Shown here one piece after another: positions 45,085 through 56,343 of a stretch of DNA of 64,000 bases. The notes beneath the pieces are model-generated. The model had not been told where the DNA came from, did no database searches, and was given only the letters and a program-made list of their open reading frames with translations. The stretch comes from Agrypnia vestita (Eukaryota; Arthropoda; Insecta; Trichoptera; Phryganeidae), in the NCBI GenBank assembly GCA_016648135.1, contig JADDOH010001977.1, positions 1 through 64,000 on the forward strand, in the 5' to 3' direction. The translations under genes were made by a program, and so were the position numbers. Numbering within the stretch: the first letter of the stretch is position 1; each line of letters starts with the position of its first letter.

Positions 45085-47315
45085 TTATTACTGTTCAATC
45101 AAGACCAAAGACAATGATATCTCGTCCGCCATATTTGATAGCCCCCTCTCCCCCGTTCACCATTTTGGCGCTCTACGACCGACATATCTGTATTCCAAAC
45201 GTCACAACGAATCCATTGATACCAGACGTAGGTATCTAGAAGAGTTGGAAATAGAAATCAAGATCTAGAGCACTGTTGCTTGAAGTGAGCCAGTCTATTT
45301 CTTTAATAGAAAATCTTACACTATGTTCCCTTCCTTATAAACCCCTGTGTTATGGACTATCCAAGTTGTATTGTTATACATATAAAATTCTCTTTACTTG
45401 TTTCTATGATCTTAACTCAATTTTGAGATAAAATGTAAATATTTTAATATCATTCCTGTTTTCTATTTTTACTCAAACTGTTGCGGTAAAATCTCAGTTA
45501 TTTAAATTTCAAGGGACCAAACAATGACTACCATGTTACAGCGGTAGTACCCAGATTAGAATATTTTCTGTAGGTGGCAAGTAACAAGAGTTCTTCATCT
45601 GGTGGAATTGTGGCGTTTGTTGTAGATTTGTAGTACTGATTAGATTGTGCAGTGAGCTATTTTTTCACTGAGGAATTCAGATTTAAATGAATGAGATTTT
45701 ACTGAAAAATAACTTGGACTAAGTTGAATATTAAACACCAAATAGTATGTTTAGTGCGTATGAAATTGTTGAAGTGCTTTGTTCCGAGTATTTTACTGTC
45801 TAAATGTGACGTACTTTGATCCTCCAGTTTGAAATCTCCTTTATTATAGCAATGTTTATCTCCATTTTGATATACGTACCTACTATGTAAGTTGGAATAC
45901 AGCTGTGTAACATTTTTTCACTGGCAGAATTCTAATTCCTAGATGTTTTGTGAAAAATTCACGTAAACGTTCTAAATAAATATGTATATTGAATTAAATG
46001 TTTTTATATTCCTTCCATAGTGGATTATCATAGTATTATTGTAATGTTTAACGTATTTGTGAGAACTTATAAAATGTTAAATTATTCGCAGTCCATTTTT
46101 GTATCAATCTCAAAATATCTGTGATTATTATATTTTTCCCTTTCTTTCCAATGAAACAGTATTAGCTGACTTTCAGTGCACCCCGCTACAATTGAGCGTG
46201 TCTCGGTCAGGTGGCTGTAATCAGCAACCAACTTCTGTGGGTGGAGTTGTATTATTTAATTTAAATATATAATAATCTGGTATTATTGTTATCTTATACA
46301 ATTTATAAATTTCATAAAATTCACAGCACACTGAATTGTTCTATAGAAATTGTTAACTCGTTGTTAAATGAAGGGTGGAATTTATTGGTTAATATTTAGG
46401 TGTGCATCTAACTAGCATTTAATTGTGTACTTAGCACAAAACACTATTTTCTTGAAATAATTCAAACTTTTTAAGTAGTTATGTAAGAAATGTATTAATT
46501 GATTTAAATAATATCTATACATTAGAGTGCTGCGTGACCTGTGTCCTTTTTTCACAAGTCCGAAAACTTTCAATATATAATTACATAATATTTAGACCAC
46601 ATTTTTGAAATCACTTTGCAAAAAATAAGACGGGGCTGTTCAACTTCAGAAAATACGAAACAATTGGTAAAGAAATTTTTTTTTCCTTATTTTGGCTGTA
46701 CTAATTGTAGTATACGCTGTGCTATATTGCTGTGCACGTGGAAACAAGTGCGTCGCTATAAAGCGTTATTTCTTTGCGCGCAACATTACAATACTTTCCC
46801 ATAGCTTCTTGAACATTTTGAGTCAGTACAAACTTATTCGCCTACCAAATAATTGTTGGTATTAATAATAATTAGCATTGTACTCTTTTAAATTGTTGAT
46901 TTTTCTTCAATCTATGCTACCCACATATACTATCATCAATTTGTAACAAACGAGTATAACAAATGACGCAAAAATTGGAGAGAGCTGATACATAGATAGA
47001 TGGCTTGTTTGTCATTTTGGTGATTTGATTTGCTTCATTCTCTAAAAAGTATTATAGCCTATATATTTTGAAATAAGTAAAACCTTAAATCTGATATTGA
47101 TCCACTGTGCCAGGAATAGTCTATTTATTAAAAGGGCCTAAACATTAGAAACGTTTTATACATTAAGTAAGGTAAACACTGTCAAACAAATCTCATTTGC
47201 TCATGAAAGGGAAAAAACCATTCAATAAAGATGGAATTTGATTCTAAATTCAAATATGTATAAATATTTCTGCTCTTGAGCGTGTACAAAATTTATAGTA
47301 TTGTATATGTATGTG
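45085..47315. other. no recognisable gene
   Basis: AT-rich, with no open frame above 65 codons and no family motif. It could be 3' UTR, intron or intergenic sequence. Confidence 0.45.
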
Positions 47316-47317
47316 TA

Positions 47318-47884
47318 CGAAGGTGAACCAAAAATTATTTACACTTTTTCCATAACACACCTTCGAGGTTGTCTGGTACTTGGAAGGTAATGCCTTTCGC
47401 AATCTTGATCATGTCTTTTGCCTTCCGGCTATTACAGTGTAAACAAGTCCATTCTCCTAGCAGATTGCAACAAGGAGGAACGACAGAAGAAAGAAGGAAC
47501 AAAGAACACGAGCAGTGATTTGTTTCTCTGGTCGAAGGGTGTGAACGGAGCTGAAAGTCATAGCAAACTTTTATCGCAATAAGGGGTCAGTGGTTTATCG
47601 TGTAAAAGTATTTTTTGTTGTTGATAGAGACGATTAAAAGTGGCGGGACGAGTGTAACGCACGAGGAGAGTGAAATTAGACAAATTCAGGAAGTGGTGCA
47701 AAAGTGGTTTCATGACTAACCGAAGACCTTCTTGGAAGAAATAAGCAAGCTTGTGACTGCTGGACCAAGTGCATTGGCAAAGGAGGTGACTATGTAGTAA
47801 AATAATTCACATGACGTGCAACTCCTATCTTCTGTGTACACAAATTGTAGAACAAAAGTGTAGATAATTTTTGACTTGCTCTTG
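47318..47884 (+). mobile_element. internally deleted mariner-like element
   Basis: The ends CGAAGGTGAACCAAAAATTA and, inverted, CAAGAGCAAGTCAAAAATTA share a TTACACTTTT-type inner part (about 31-bp inverted repeats). TA lies at both borders (47316-47317 and 47885-47886). A decayed transposase lies inside: GVNGAESHSKLLSQ (N-terminal helix), then directly EVVQKWFHD, PKTFLEEISKLVT and KCIGKGGDYVVK-like sequence from the C-terminus. The catalytic middle is absent. A third mariner lineage in the window. Confidence 0.8.
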
Positions 47885-47889
47885 TATAA

Positions 47890-49078
47890 TTACATATTTA
47901 TGCAATTTATCATATAATGGGTGCTACTTATTGCACATTTCTTTCTTACCCATTTTCTTTCCTTTTCTCTTACAAATCAAATTTATTTTATCTCAACACA
48001 CAACTCGCGGCACACCCTCGAGTCAGAATATTTTTGTCTGGTGAATGAAAGTGGAAAGAATGATGAAAATCTTTTTTGTTTTTATCTGAAGATTTGAAAC
48101 CCTATGAATAATTGAAGATGTGGAATGTTTCCACAATTTAAATCTAAGATTGTTTCAAAATATTAAAAGAAAAAGGAGTGGGGGGGCCTGTCAAATTTGT
48201 AATAATTTTAACAAAAATGACTTATGTAGATTATTTGTGTTCACATATTACAACACGAGTCACATGAACAGTACCGTGACATTAGAACACAAAAATAAAT
48301 TACATTTTTTTGTAATAGTGCACTTTACTGCTTTATAAATTAAAAATGTACAAATATCATTTTATGTAGTCTCATTTTAGATTTGTAAATATTTTCCCCT
48401 AGAATTCTCATCGTTAGAAAAAATAATTGAAGGTAAGGTCGATGGGCTGGTTTTGGCCACTTGGAAATTCAAAGGTCTATAAAGAAGACAATGAAAATAT
48501 ATTTGTTATTTAATTTATGCCGATCAATTCTTTAAACTGTTTTGTTTTGAAACATAACACCTGCAAGGCCATTTTCTTTCTTTGAGTGTTGATTAAAGTT
48601 CTTGGTGATATTCGTTATGAATTATTAAAGTCTTAGTGTTTGACCTCAATGTCAGGCTCAACCTGTCCGGCTCGAGGACCAAAATATTTCTACCAAACCC
48701 GGGCCAGACGAAATATGTTCAATCCTCAGACTAACACTTCTCTTCCCGAGATCGGCATTGAAAATTACTAAATTTACCGATTCTAAAATTCGCGCGAGTG
48801 AATTAAAACAATTTTATAATATAGATCAGGTATAAAAAAGAAGAATTATGCGAAAACTGGCTTTATCAAAGAATACACGAGTATCAAAAGACATAGCCAC
48901 GAAGAAGTATTGCGTTAAAAGAGAGAGCCCAAATCATCGATAATTTTCCTTTTACTTTTACTGTCACTTCATTTATTTTCAAACAAACATCAGAACTCCC
49001 TAGTTACATTTTTCACGTTCTGTTTTCAAATTTTCTTGATAATAATATATTGAGTACTTGCTTGTTAAAAATAAATAA
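47890..49078. other. no recognisable gene
   Basis: AT-rich spacer. The 48655-48770 GC-richer patch matches nothing I can name. Confidence 0.5.
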
Positions 49079-49139
49079 AACACATTCTTTATTTATTATT
49101 TTTTTTTTTTTAAATTTAATGGCTTGTCACCCAGTAAAA

Positions 49140-50042
49140 GGATGTTATTGCCAAAAACTAGTCAATAGGTCATCGACATAAACATTATAGCTCAATGCAA
49201 TTACTCTCTAAAAATCGTAGTAACACTTTCAATACTTCCCGTCGGCAGTCTGTAAGCAAGAGCTGGATATTTGTAGGGAAAGGGACATTAAGATCTGCAA
49301 GATCCTGGAGTAGGGACTGAGTACCGACATTTAAAATGCAATTGAAAAACAAGTGGTTCAAATCCTCCTCCTCCTCACAGATTGAGGAGTTAAGAACATG
49401 AATTTTTGCAAGGTGTAAGCGGATAGAGCAATGACCCAGACGCATTCGGCAAACCATTGAAGTCTCCCTCTTGCTCAATCTGATCCTGTGAAACCAGGCT
49501 CGAGATGGGATAAGTGGCTGAATAGCGGCGTAGTGTCGACCTTTTGACATTTTAGTGAGGTCCCAATGAGACTGCCACTGAAGTGCGGCATCGTTTCTTG
49601 TAATATTGAAAAGATCGCTCACTGGAATAGTGGAAAATGTGGCATCCCCCTGTGAGATTGCATTTTTAGCCAGAGAGTCTACCTTTTCATTACCAGGGAT
49701 GCCTACATGACTCGGAATCCAAGCCAAAACAATTTCAAATTTATCCAAGGAAAGGTCGTGAATTATACTCCGAATTTCCATGCAGATCTGATCATCAGGG
49801 TGCCGAAAGGGGCTGGATTTAATTTTGAGCAGAGAACTTAAGGAATCTGAAAGAATAAGGCACTTCTTTGATTGTTTTGGTTTACATGATTTTAGCGCTT
49901 CTCGGATTGCCAAGCACTCAGCAGTAAAAATGGATGTCTCTTTAGGGAGTTGAAATATACCTTGGATACCATCATTTGGACAATAAAACGCAGCACCCGT
50001 GCAGCCGGTTGCCTGGAGTTTGGATCCGTCAGTGAAAATTTA
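49140..50042 (-). pseudogene. LINE ORF2, RNase H and C-terminal part
   Basis: Follows a single in-frame TAA at 50042-50040 (reading W-T-stop-I-F-T-D-G-S). Beyond the stop, all four RNase H catalytic acids are visible: the D of FTDGSK, the E of FTAECLAIREA, the D of LILSDSLSSL and the D of NEKVDSLAK, with the I-P-S-H-V-G-I-P-G-N box between the last two. After this a C-terminal region has H-C-S-I-R and an E-D-L-N-H-L-F-F-x-C segment, a known Cys/His tail of I-type LINEs. It ends at 49185. RNase H removes the RNA template during reverse transcription. Confidence 0.9.
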
Positions 50043-51719
50043 AGTCCAGCCATACCATTCTTTATTTATTATTTCAGAAAATATTCTCTTAGGGTTAGGA
50101 GTGAATTTGTCAATTCCCAAGGAGATGATTTTAGGGGAAAAAATGTGATTAGAAAAAGGAAATTTGTAGATAGGGAGAACAGGGTTTGATTGAACTCGAG
50201 GGATGAAACTCCCCAATCTGGAGAAGCTCCGAGTCAAAAGAGGAGGAGTTTTGCCTTTCCAATATGCACTTGACTTTGTGAGATCAAGAAGGGATTGAGA
50301 AATAGCAAGAATAGGGTGGTTGGGGACCCTGAAACACTTTATAGTAAAATTGTCAGCTAAATATTGCCTTCTGATTGCGAGAGGGGCCTCCAATGTTTCC
50401 ACCTGCAATGCATTAATCGGAGATGATCTCATGGCTCCAATAATCAACCTCAAGCTTTGATTGAATTTTGTCTGGTTTTATTCCTAAATATTTCGGATGA
50501 GGATCAAGCAAAAAACTAGCATAATCTATATGGTTCCGGATAAAGGCATTATACATGAGTTTCAGAGTTAAAGGATGAGATCCCACCATACACCTGATGT
50601 TGCACGGAGGAGGTTCAATTTCGTTTCGCACTTAGAGACCATGGAGTTTACTTGGGAGGCCCAATTTAATTTTCTATTGAAGATAATGCCTAAAAATTTT
50701 ATTTCATTGGCGAGTGGGATACTGAAGCCATCAAATGTGACACACGTCTGGGAAATACGATGTTTTCTTGAGAAAACTATGGCCTGACTTTTTGAGGGGG
50801 CCATTTCGAGTCCATTGGAGATAAGCCAGGAGTTGAGCCCCGAGAGAGCTCTAGCAAGCTTCTTTAAAGCAACATGTATATCCTTATCAGAGCAGTAAAT
50901 TGCTATGTCATCCGCGTATTGGAGTATGGAGCATATCTCTCGAATGGACTCTTCAAGGTCAGCAGTAAATAAACTATACAGAAGGGGGCTGAGGACCGAA
51001 CCTTGCGGGAGTCCCTTCCAAAGATTTCTGATTAATTTATGAGACGGACCATCTATTAAGATCGTCCTTTCACATAAAATATTAAAGACTAGTTGTACTA
51101 ATTTTAATGGAAGACCCAGTTTTATAAGCTTATATTTTAATAAGATAGGGCTCACATTGTCATACGCACCACGAATGTCAATAAAGGCTGCTGCAGTACA
51201 CTTACCGAGAGAAAGAGATATTCTAATATCTGAGGTAAGAATACTCAGGTTGTCAAAAACAGATTTCTTTTTGCGAAAACCAAATTGAGAGGACGAAAGG
51301 AGTTCATTATGTTCTGCATACCAATCAATACGGTTTTTAATCATATGTTCAACCACCTTCAGCATGCAAGAAGATAGGGCTATTGGGCGGTAAGAGCATC
51401 CAAAATCTGGGTCTTTATTTGGTTTTAGGATTGGGAGAACCAATTGGGCTTTCCATTCCTCAGGAATTTGTCCAGTTTCAAATATTTTATTAATGACAAA
51501 TAAGTAATAATTTAAAGTGGAGGTGGGAAAATGTTGAATCATGATATAGGATATTTTATCCAGCCCGGGCGAGGAATTTTTAAGGTTTTGAAGAGGATAG
51601 GTTAATTCTTGAATAGCAAAAGGAGCATCCAACCAAGACGTGGGACTTGAAAAATGAGTTAAAGATGGAGATTCACTGATATGAGGCACATGTGGAGGTG
51701 CCAGATTGTCAGCAAACAC
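50043..51719 (-). pseudogene. LINE ORF2, reverse transcriptase part, frameshifted
   Basis: The long frame 51719-50568 carries the reverse transcriptase: LKNSSPGLDKISYIM, YRPIALSSCMLKVVEHMI, FGFRKKKSVFDNLS, AAFIDIRGAYDNVSP (first Asp), GLPQGSVLSPLLYSLF, and the catalytic ILQYADDIAIYC, then LNSWLISNGLEMAPSKSQ and IKFLGIIFNRKL. It shifts frame near 50610 (MYNAFIRNHIDYAS continues in another frame) and again near 50440, then reaches the TAA at 50042. The catalytic motifs are intact, so the damage is recent. Confidence 0.93.
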
Positions 51720-52851
51720 TCCTAGCCATAGATTGTTGGAAGAAAGATGAGCGATACTTACGGATCATTGTCCATACAGTAGAAATAGGAGTAGTGGGGG
51801 ATATAGAAGTACAAAACTGTTGCCAACCCTTTCTTTTTTTCTTCCTTAAAAATTTTTTGGTTTGAGCCTGGGTTTTTTTGACAACTAAGTAATTAGCCAT
51901 ACTCATATCTTTTTTGTAGGTAGACATAGCAGTTTTACGCCTTCTTACGGCCTGGGTACATTCTTCATCCCACCAGGGGGGAGAGGCGGGGAATTTTGGG
52001 TTAGGGTTTGATTTTGGGATGCTTTTGTCTGCTGCATGTTGGATAATTGAAATTAATTGAGAAAATGTTGATTGAATTTCCTCAGAGGTAATATGCAAAG
52101 GGAGGGGAGCGGTAGAGGATTCAAGGAGTTCGCGGAAGTGGTTCCAATTTGCTTTTTTAAAATTAAATTTAGGAACTCTTTTTACAGGAGATTTGGGTGA
52201 TTTTGAGACAAATGAGAGGATTATAGGGAAATGGTCACTAGAGTGTGGATCTCCTAGTATTGACCAACTGGTTGACGCTGCTAAGGAATTGGAACAGATA
52301 GACAGATCCACCGCACTGGCTCGTTGAGACGGGGGACTGAACCTAGTGGGAGAGCCATCATTGAGGATAATTAGGTTATTATCGTCAATGAATGAAATAA
52401 TATTAGTTCCAGATCGATCACAAAACGCACTGCCCCATGACTGAGAGTGAGCATTGAGATCTCCAAGAATAAAAAAAGAAGAAGGAAGAAGAGAGATAAC
52501 TGAGTTCCAAGCATCAATGTCGAATGTGCCATTGGGGGGGCAGTATACTGAAACATATCCCACATCATTGACTTTAGCACCTACTATTTGGAATGAGGGA
52601 AAGGACGGAAGAGGGATTTGAGAAAAGGAAAAGGAATTTTTTATAAGTAGGGCTACTCCGCCCTTGCCATCTGGACGGTCATCCCTGAGACAGGAGAATC
52701 CTGGGATCTTAAACAGATAGTTCTGCTTAAACCAGGTCTCTGATATTGCTGCTATATCTATATTGTAAGTTTTTAGTAGAGAAACTATTTCATGTTTATT
52801 ACAAACAGCACTACGGCTGTTCCACTGAAGGATTTGAACATCGGAGGCCAT
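51709..52851 (-). CDS. LINE ORF2, apurinic-type endonuclease part
   Basis: Starts MASDVQILQWNSRSAVCNKH. The motifs of the AP-like endonuclease are present in order: Q-W-N-S (Asn), ISETWF (Glu), GKGGVALLIK, YCPPNG, GDLNAHSQSWGS (Asp and Asn), AVDLSICSN and GDPHSSDHFPII (final Asp and His). It nicks target DNA and so primes insertion. The 380-codon frame shifts at about 51715 into the reverse transcriptase frame (VFADNLAPP). Its start lies 41 bases inside the end of ORF1, so translation may depend on reinitiation. Confidence 0.92.
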   Translation of the reverse strand: MASDVQILQWNSRSAVCNKHEIVSLLKTYNIDIAAISETWFKQNYLFKIPGFSCLRDDRPDGKGGVALLIKNSFSFSQIPLPSFPSFQIVGAKVNDVGYVSVYCPPNGTFDIDAWNSVISLLPSSFFILGDLNAHSQSWGSAFCDRSGTNIISFIDDNNLIILNDGSPTRFSPPSQRASAVDLSICSNSLAASTSWSILGDPHSSDHFPIILSFVSKSPKSPVKRVPKFNFKKANWNHFRELLESSTAPLPLHITSEEIQSTFSQLISIIQHAADKSIPKSNPNPKFPASPPWWDEECTQAVRRRKTAMSTYKKDMSMANYLVVKKTQAQTKKFLRKKKRKGWQQFCTSISPTTPISTVWTMIRKYRSSFFQQSMARSVC

Positions 52852-54301
52852 TATGAAGGGAGTTAAGGGATGAAATTATAGAAGCAGCGTTGGACGGTAA
52901 AGAATTGCTATTAGAAATTAAATTAATGAGTATCATAAGTAAAGTCTGAATAAAAGAAGAATTTTCATCGCTAATGGCATTTGATAGGGGAGTAGATGGT
53001 GGAAGAGTAGGAGTTTTTGATGGTTGGCTAATATTAGAAGTAATGACATTGGATGGGTTAGAACTATAAGAGAACAGTTGATCATTATGTCCTTGTCTGT
53101 CATATCCCGGAGAGCTAGGAACTTTTGATTTAGGATTATGGTATACGGTTTTACGGAAAGAGGAAGCAGGAAGATTAGGTGTAAAGAGGCAACTCTGGGG
53201 AGTTTGAGTAACGGGAGGTTGAGATGAGACATTGGCAAATGATTTTTTGGAAATCGAGAAAATTTTGGATGCTTGAAAATATGATGCATTATTGGCGGCC
53301 ATATATTGTTTTATGTTCTTTTGTCTGGTTAATTCTGGACATGAAAAACTAGTCGCCGTATGATTACCTGAACAGTTCACGCAGGTGGGGATATCGGGAG
53401 GATTTGGGCATTGATTGGTAAGATGATTTTCACCGCACTTGAAGCATCGAGGAGAGGATCTACATGTCACCTTAGAGTGTCCATAGCAGAGACAATTATA
53501 ACACTGAATGGTTGGGAAAGTGTACAGTTCTACCGGCAGAGAATTGTACAAGAGACATACGTGAGAAGGGAGGTTTTGACCTTCAAAAGTAAGGACCACT
53601 GTTTGTGATGGTTTCCATGTGACAGTACCAGAGGAAGTATCTTTATAGTTTAGGCGTCTAGCCTTTACTACTTTACCAATATTTTGTGAAGTAGAGATAT
53701 ACGAAATTATTTCTTCCTCTGAAAGATCAACGGATATGCCACGTACGAGACCCAGGCGGGTAACATTAAAGGATGGAATGTAAGCTTTGAATTTATTATT
53801 TTGTGAGTTGCTAAAACTTGATACAAAATTGTTTGCCAAAGCTCCTGATTCAAATTCAACAGAGATTTTATATCTACCTTCTGCCTTAATACCATCTGGG
53901 CGAATGCCTTTTGTTTTTTGTTGCAAAATATGTTTACCAAAATCGATTGGGTGGATTGTACCTCGTTCTGTTCTCTGAACATAGACCAGAAAAGGGGATA
54001 CTGCTGAATCAGAGTACAACAGTTGAGGATGAGGAAGAGGACCCTGAGGAGCAGAAGAAGGCTCTAAAGCTGGGATTATTGAAGGCGTAGGGGAGATAGG
54101 AGGAGACGCAACGATGGTAGAGGGCTTAGGTCTTATTTTTGAAGATCTTTTTTCAATTTTCCTTTTTTTAAAAGCTGAAAAAGAGGAATCTTCTGAGGAA
54201 TCCGAGTCCTCCAAAGGAAAACGCGGTATCCCTCTTATGGTAGATGGTGAAGGATGAGGATCAGGGGTATCCGGAGGATCCGGAGGTCTTAAGTTCTCCA
54301 T
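52811..54301 (-). CDS. LINE ORF1, Gag-like protein with CCHC knuckles
   Basis: Intact 496-residue frame starting MENLRPPDPPDTPDPHPSPS. Order: Pro/Ser-rich N-terminus with a basic K-K-R-K-I-E-K-R patch (about residue 45-52); a PRE/RRM-like central region (YKISVEFESGALANNFV and SFNVTRLGLVRGISVD); three Cys/His knuckles at about residues 267-312 (CYNCLCYGHSKVTC, CFKCGENHLTNQC and CVNCSGNHTATSFSC); then a Ser/Pro/Gln-rich tail. It binds the element's RNA and packages it with ORF2. The frame is unbroken, so this copy may have moved recently. It overlaps the ORF2 start by 41 nt. Confidence 0.93.
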   Translation of the reverse strand: MENLRPPDPPDTPDPHPSPSTIRGIPRFPLEDSDSSEDSSFSAFKKRKIEKRSSKIRPKPSTIVASPPISPTPSIIPALEPSSAPQGPLPHPQLLYSDSAVSPFLVYVQRTERGTIHPIDFGKHILQQKTKGIRPDGIKAEGRYKISVEFESGALANNFVSSFSNSQNNKFKAYIPSFNVTRLGLVRGISVDLSEEEIISYISTSQNIGKVVKARRLNYKDTSSGTVTWKPSQTVVLTFEGQNLPSHVCLLYNSLPVELYTFPTIQCYNCLCYGHSKVTCRSSPRCFKCGENHLTNQCPNPPDIPTCVNCSGNHTATSFSCPELTRQKNIKQYMAANNASYFQASKIFSISKKSFANVSSQPPVTQTPQSCLFTPNLPASSFRKTVYHNPKSKVPSSPGYDRQGHNDQLFSYSSNPSNVITSNISQPSKTPTLPPSTPLSNAISDENSSFIQTLLMILINLISNSNSLPSNAASIISSLNSLHNGLRCSNPSVEQP

Positions 54302-54439
54302 TAAGGATGGAGAAACGGAAATTCGTTAATATGCTACAATACAACAAAATATAAACTAAATACAAAGGGAAAAAAGGTTATAAATATCTGTTTTATCCAA
54401 AATAAGTAATTATCCAAGAGAGCAAGCACAAACACAACT
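54302..54439 (-). promoter_or_regulatory. LINE 5' untranslated region
   Basis: 138 bp from the target duplication to the ORF1 start. On the minus strand it begins AGTTGTGTTTGTGC. I-type LINEs use internal promoters at their extreme 5' end. No TATA box is apparent. The promoter role is inferred from position only. Confidence 0.5.
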
Positions 54440-54796
54440 CACATTCTTTATTAATTCAAACAAATATTCATATAAAATCAATTCAAATTTATAAGACATT
54501 TTTTTGTATAAAACACTGTCAAATTGTTAAATGTATATTTTGGTGACGAAACACTTAGCAAAAACAATGAGGGCCCGTGGATGTGCAATGTGAAACTTTT
54601 AATCACTTATGTTTGTGTTCGTGAATCAATTTAGCCTATTGAATGAAAGTCGTAGGAACATTGTTTTTAGTTTATTTCATAATTTAGTTTATTTCTTAGT
54701 AAAAAAAATGCTACATGGCCACAACTGGCACAGCAATCTTATTTTTGTTCGAATTTGGCCATGGAAAACATAATTAATTAGGTATTTACCTTGATA

Positions 54797-55072
54797 TCCC
54801 AATTATAAAAATTTCGTTGTCTGTCTGTCTGTCTGTCTGTCCGTCCGTCCGTCCGTCCGTCCGTCTGTCTGTCTGTCCATCCATCTATCCGCATAACTTT
54901 GTGTAACGTCCAAACTTTTTTACAATAAATTTTTTTTTCGAGAAATTAGTTTTTTTCCCTAAAATCTTTTTTTCGAATTTTTTTTAGATTTTTTAAAAAT
55001 AAAATAAATACATATTTATTCCTTAGGAACCGTCATGTAAAAGTACCGTCATTTTTGACGGGTTACAGCTAG
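54797..55072 (+). mobile_element. short non-autonomous Helitron, CCGTCA-hairpin family, copy B
   Basis: It starts TCCCAATTATAAAAATTTCG after A (54796), contains a long (GTCT)n(GTCC)n(GTCT)n run at 54817-54880, and ends CCGTCATTTTTGACGGGTTA, CAG, CTAG before T (55073). The hairpin CCGTCA/TGACGG lies 8 bases from the end. Same ends as the copy at 1281-1474 (reverse orientation); the tetranucleotide run differs in length. Confidence 0.8.
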
Positions 55073-55260
55073 TTCAGGAGGTAAATTAACAAATGTCAAC
55101 TAGTCAACTCTCCTGAATTATCTAGAAAGTAAGATCCAACCAGAGCTACTCAAATATTTCTAATATTTTTATCAAAATGGTTTAGATTAGACTAGTTGAA
55201 CTGAATCATCAATGCTATATAAGTATGGATAGCTCTTTTAAATATGAAAATTCAGTTCAG

Positions 55261-55743
55261 TGGTTATGAAGAGTAACATCATCGAATGAGTTTGTGGTGG
55301 CCCGAGACACATACACACATACACCCTTGTAATGAGTTACCACAGATGCTGACATCGAGTATGGCAGGCCGTTACCCTCGATACAGGGGTCGAGCGCTTT
55401 TCACTGAAAGCGCTGAGCACAATCGAAAGTAGGACAATATAACGGGAGCGACGGCGCGAACAACGGACGCTGCAGATCGAAGCCACAACACGCAAGGCAC
55501 TGCGGTTCCTTTGTCCACGACCAACTATATAAACGGTAATCTCCAGAGCAGATTATCTCATTTCCCCAGTGAATGGCTCGTATAGCAGAACCCCTCGCCG
55601 TCATACCTTAGAACGCTTTTACTTGTAACCCTTGTACCTACTGTAGTCCTTATAACTTATGCTTTGGCAATTTAATAAATTCTGTAAAACCATCATCAAC
55701 ACCGCTTCAACTCATCCTAAACCGGAGGGCTCATCCACCTCCA
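55261..55743 (+). mobile_element. solo LTR, family L1, copy 1
   Basis: Begins TGGTTATGAAGAGTAAC and shares with the minus-strand LTR at 56657-57230 the blocks TGTGGTGGCCC, GACACATACACACA, GCAGGCCGT and CCCTCGATACAG in the same order. TATATAAACGG (about 55525) is a TATA box and AATAAATTCT at 55673 a poly(A) signal. The target duplication is unclear and no internal sequence follows. Confidence 0.7.
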
Positions 55744-55744
55744 A

Positions 55745-56238
55745 AAGTTGAATTCTTCTAATGCACATTCTTAAAAAGTAAGTATTCTCAGTGAGACTCA
55801 GTTGTCCTTTGATGCATCAACCATTGATTTAAATTCAACTACTACAGTGGATCCAATAAGTAATGTTCTGCACAGTTCAAGAAGACCCATTCCAAAAAGC
55901 AATTCATTTGCACTTAAATGAAATATCTACTTCAGCAAATGTTCAAAATGAATTGTCCACTCAAGGAAAATCATGTGACAATTTATGTCATGTAACAATA
56001 TTTCTCTCTTCTTCACAAATTATAACCGCCAAGGCCATATATTTTGCTAATAACAATGTAGTCTGGCCAAAGAAAAAAGTAGTAATAGCTACTTTGCATA
56101 AAAGAGATTATATTTCTTCTGGCAAGTTCTATAATGGCAGTTAAAGAAGCAGAAATGGAAGACAAAGAAGAGAAAAACAATTAAGAAAAAAAATGCTGGC
56201 AGTTTGAAAAAAAGAAAGAAAAAAACTCTTCTGGTTCG
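55745..56238. other. no recognisable gene
   Basis: A 93-codon open frame at 55863-56144 (starting MFCTVQEDPFQKAIHLHLNE) has no recognisable family. It may be old retroelement sequence downstream of the LTR. Confidence 0.35.
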
Positions 56239-56276
56239 TTCGTTCTAGGGTATTCTGCCGTTTTTACGACCCTTCC

Positions 56277-56318
56277 GGCCCACGTTTCGGAACCCATTGC
56301 ACGGTCCATCATCAGGGC
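56277..56318 (-). ncRNA. hammerhead-like motif, GTG site
   Basis: GCC, CTGATGA core (56315-56309), T, stem II GGACC...GGGTTCC, GAAAC, GTG, GGCC. The core is intact but the triplet GTG ends in G, which hammerheads do not normally cleave. Confidence 0.5.
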
Positions 56319-56343
56319 TGATGTGTTGTTGTGACACCACATC

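Larger units (their letters stand above)
49094..54439 (-). mobile_element. nearly full-length I-superfamily LINE with 13-bp target duplication
   Basis: A 5.35-kb element: 5' untranslated region (54439-54302), ORF1, ORF2 with endonuclease, reverse transcriptase and RNase H, then a short 3' region with an A-rich tail (49115-49094). A perfect 13-bp duplication CACATTCTTTATT flanks it at 49081-49093 and 54440-54452. The presence of RNase H together with CCHC knuckles in ORF1 points to the I superfamily rather than Jockey or R1. It is damaged by only two or three frame shifts and one stop codon. Confidence 0.95.

Noticed and set aside
52933..53289. 118-codon minus-strand open frame in the LINE ORF1 region
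   Set aside because: It is an off-frame shadow of the intact 496-codon ORF1.
55401..55604. 67-codon minus-strand frame
   Set aside because: Antisense to the LTR at 55261-55743, covering its TATA region.
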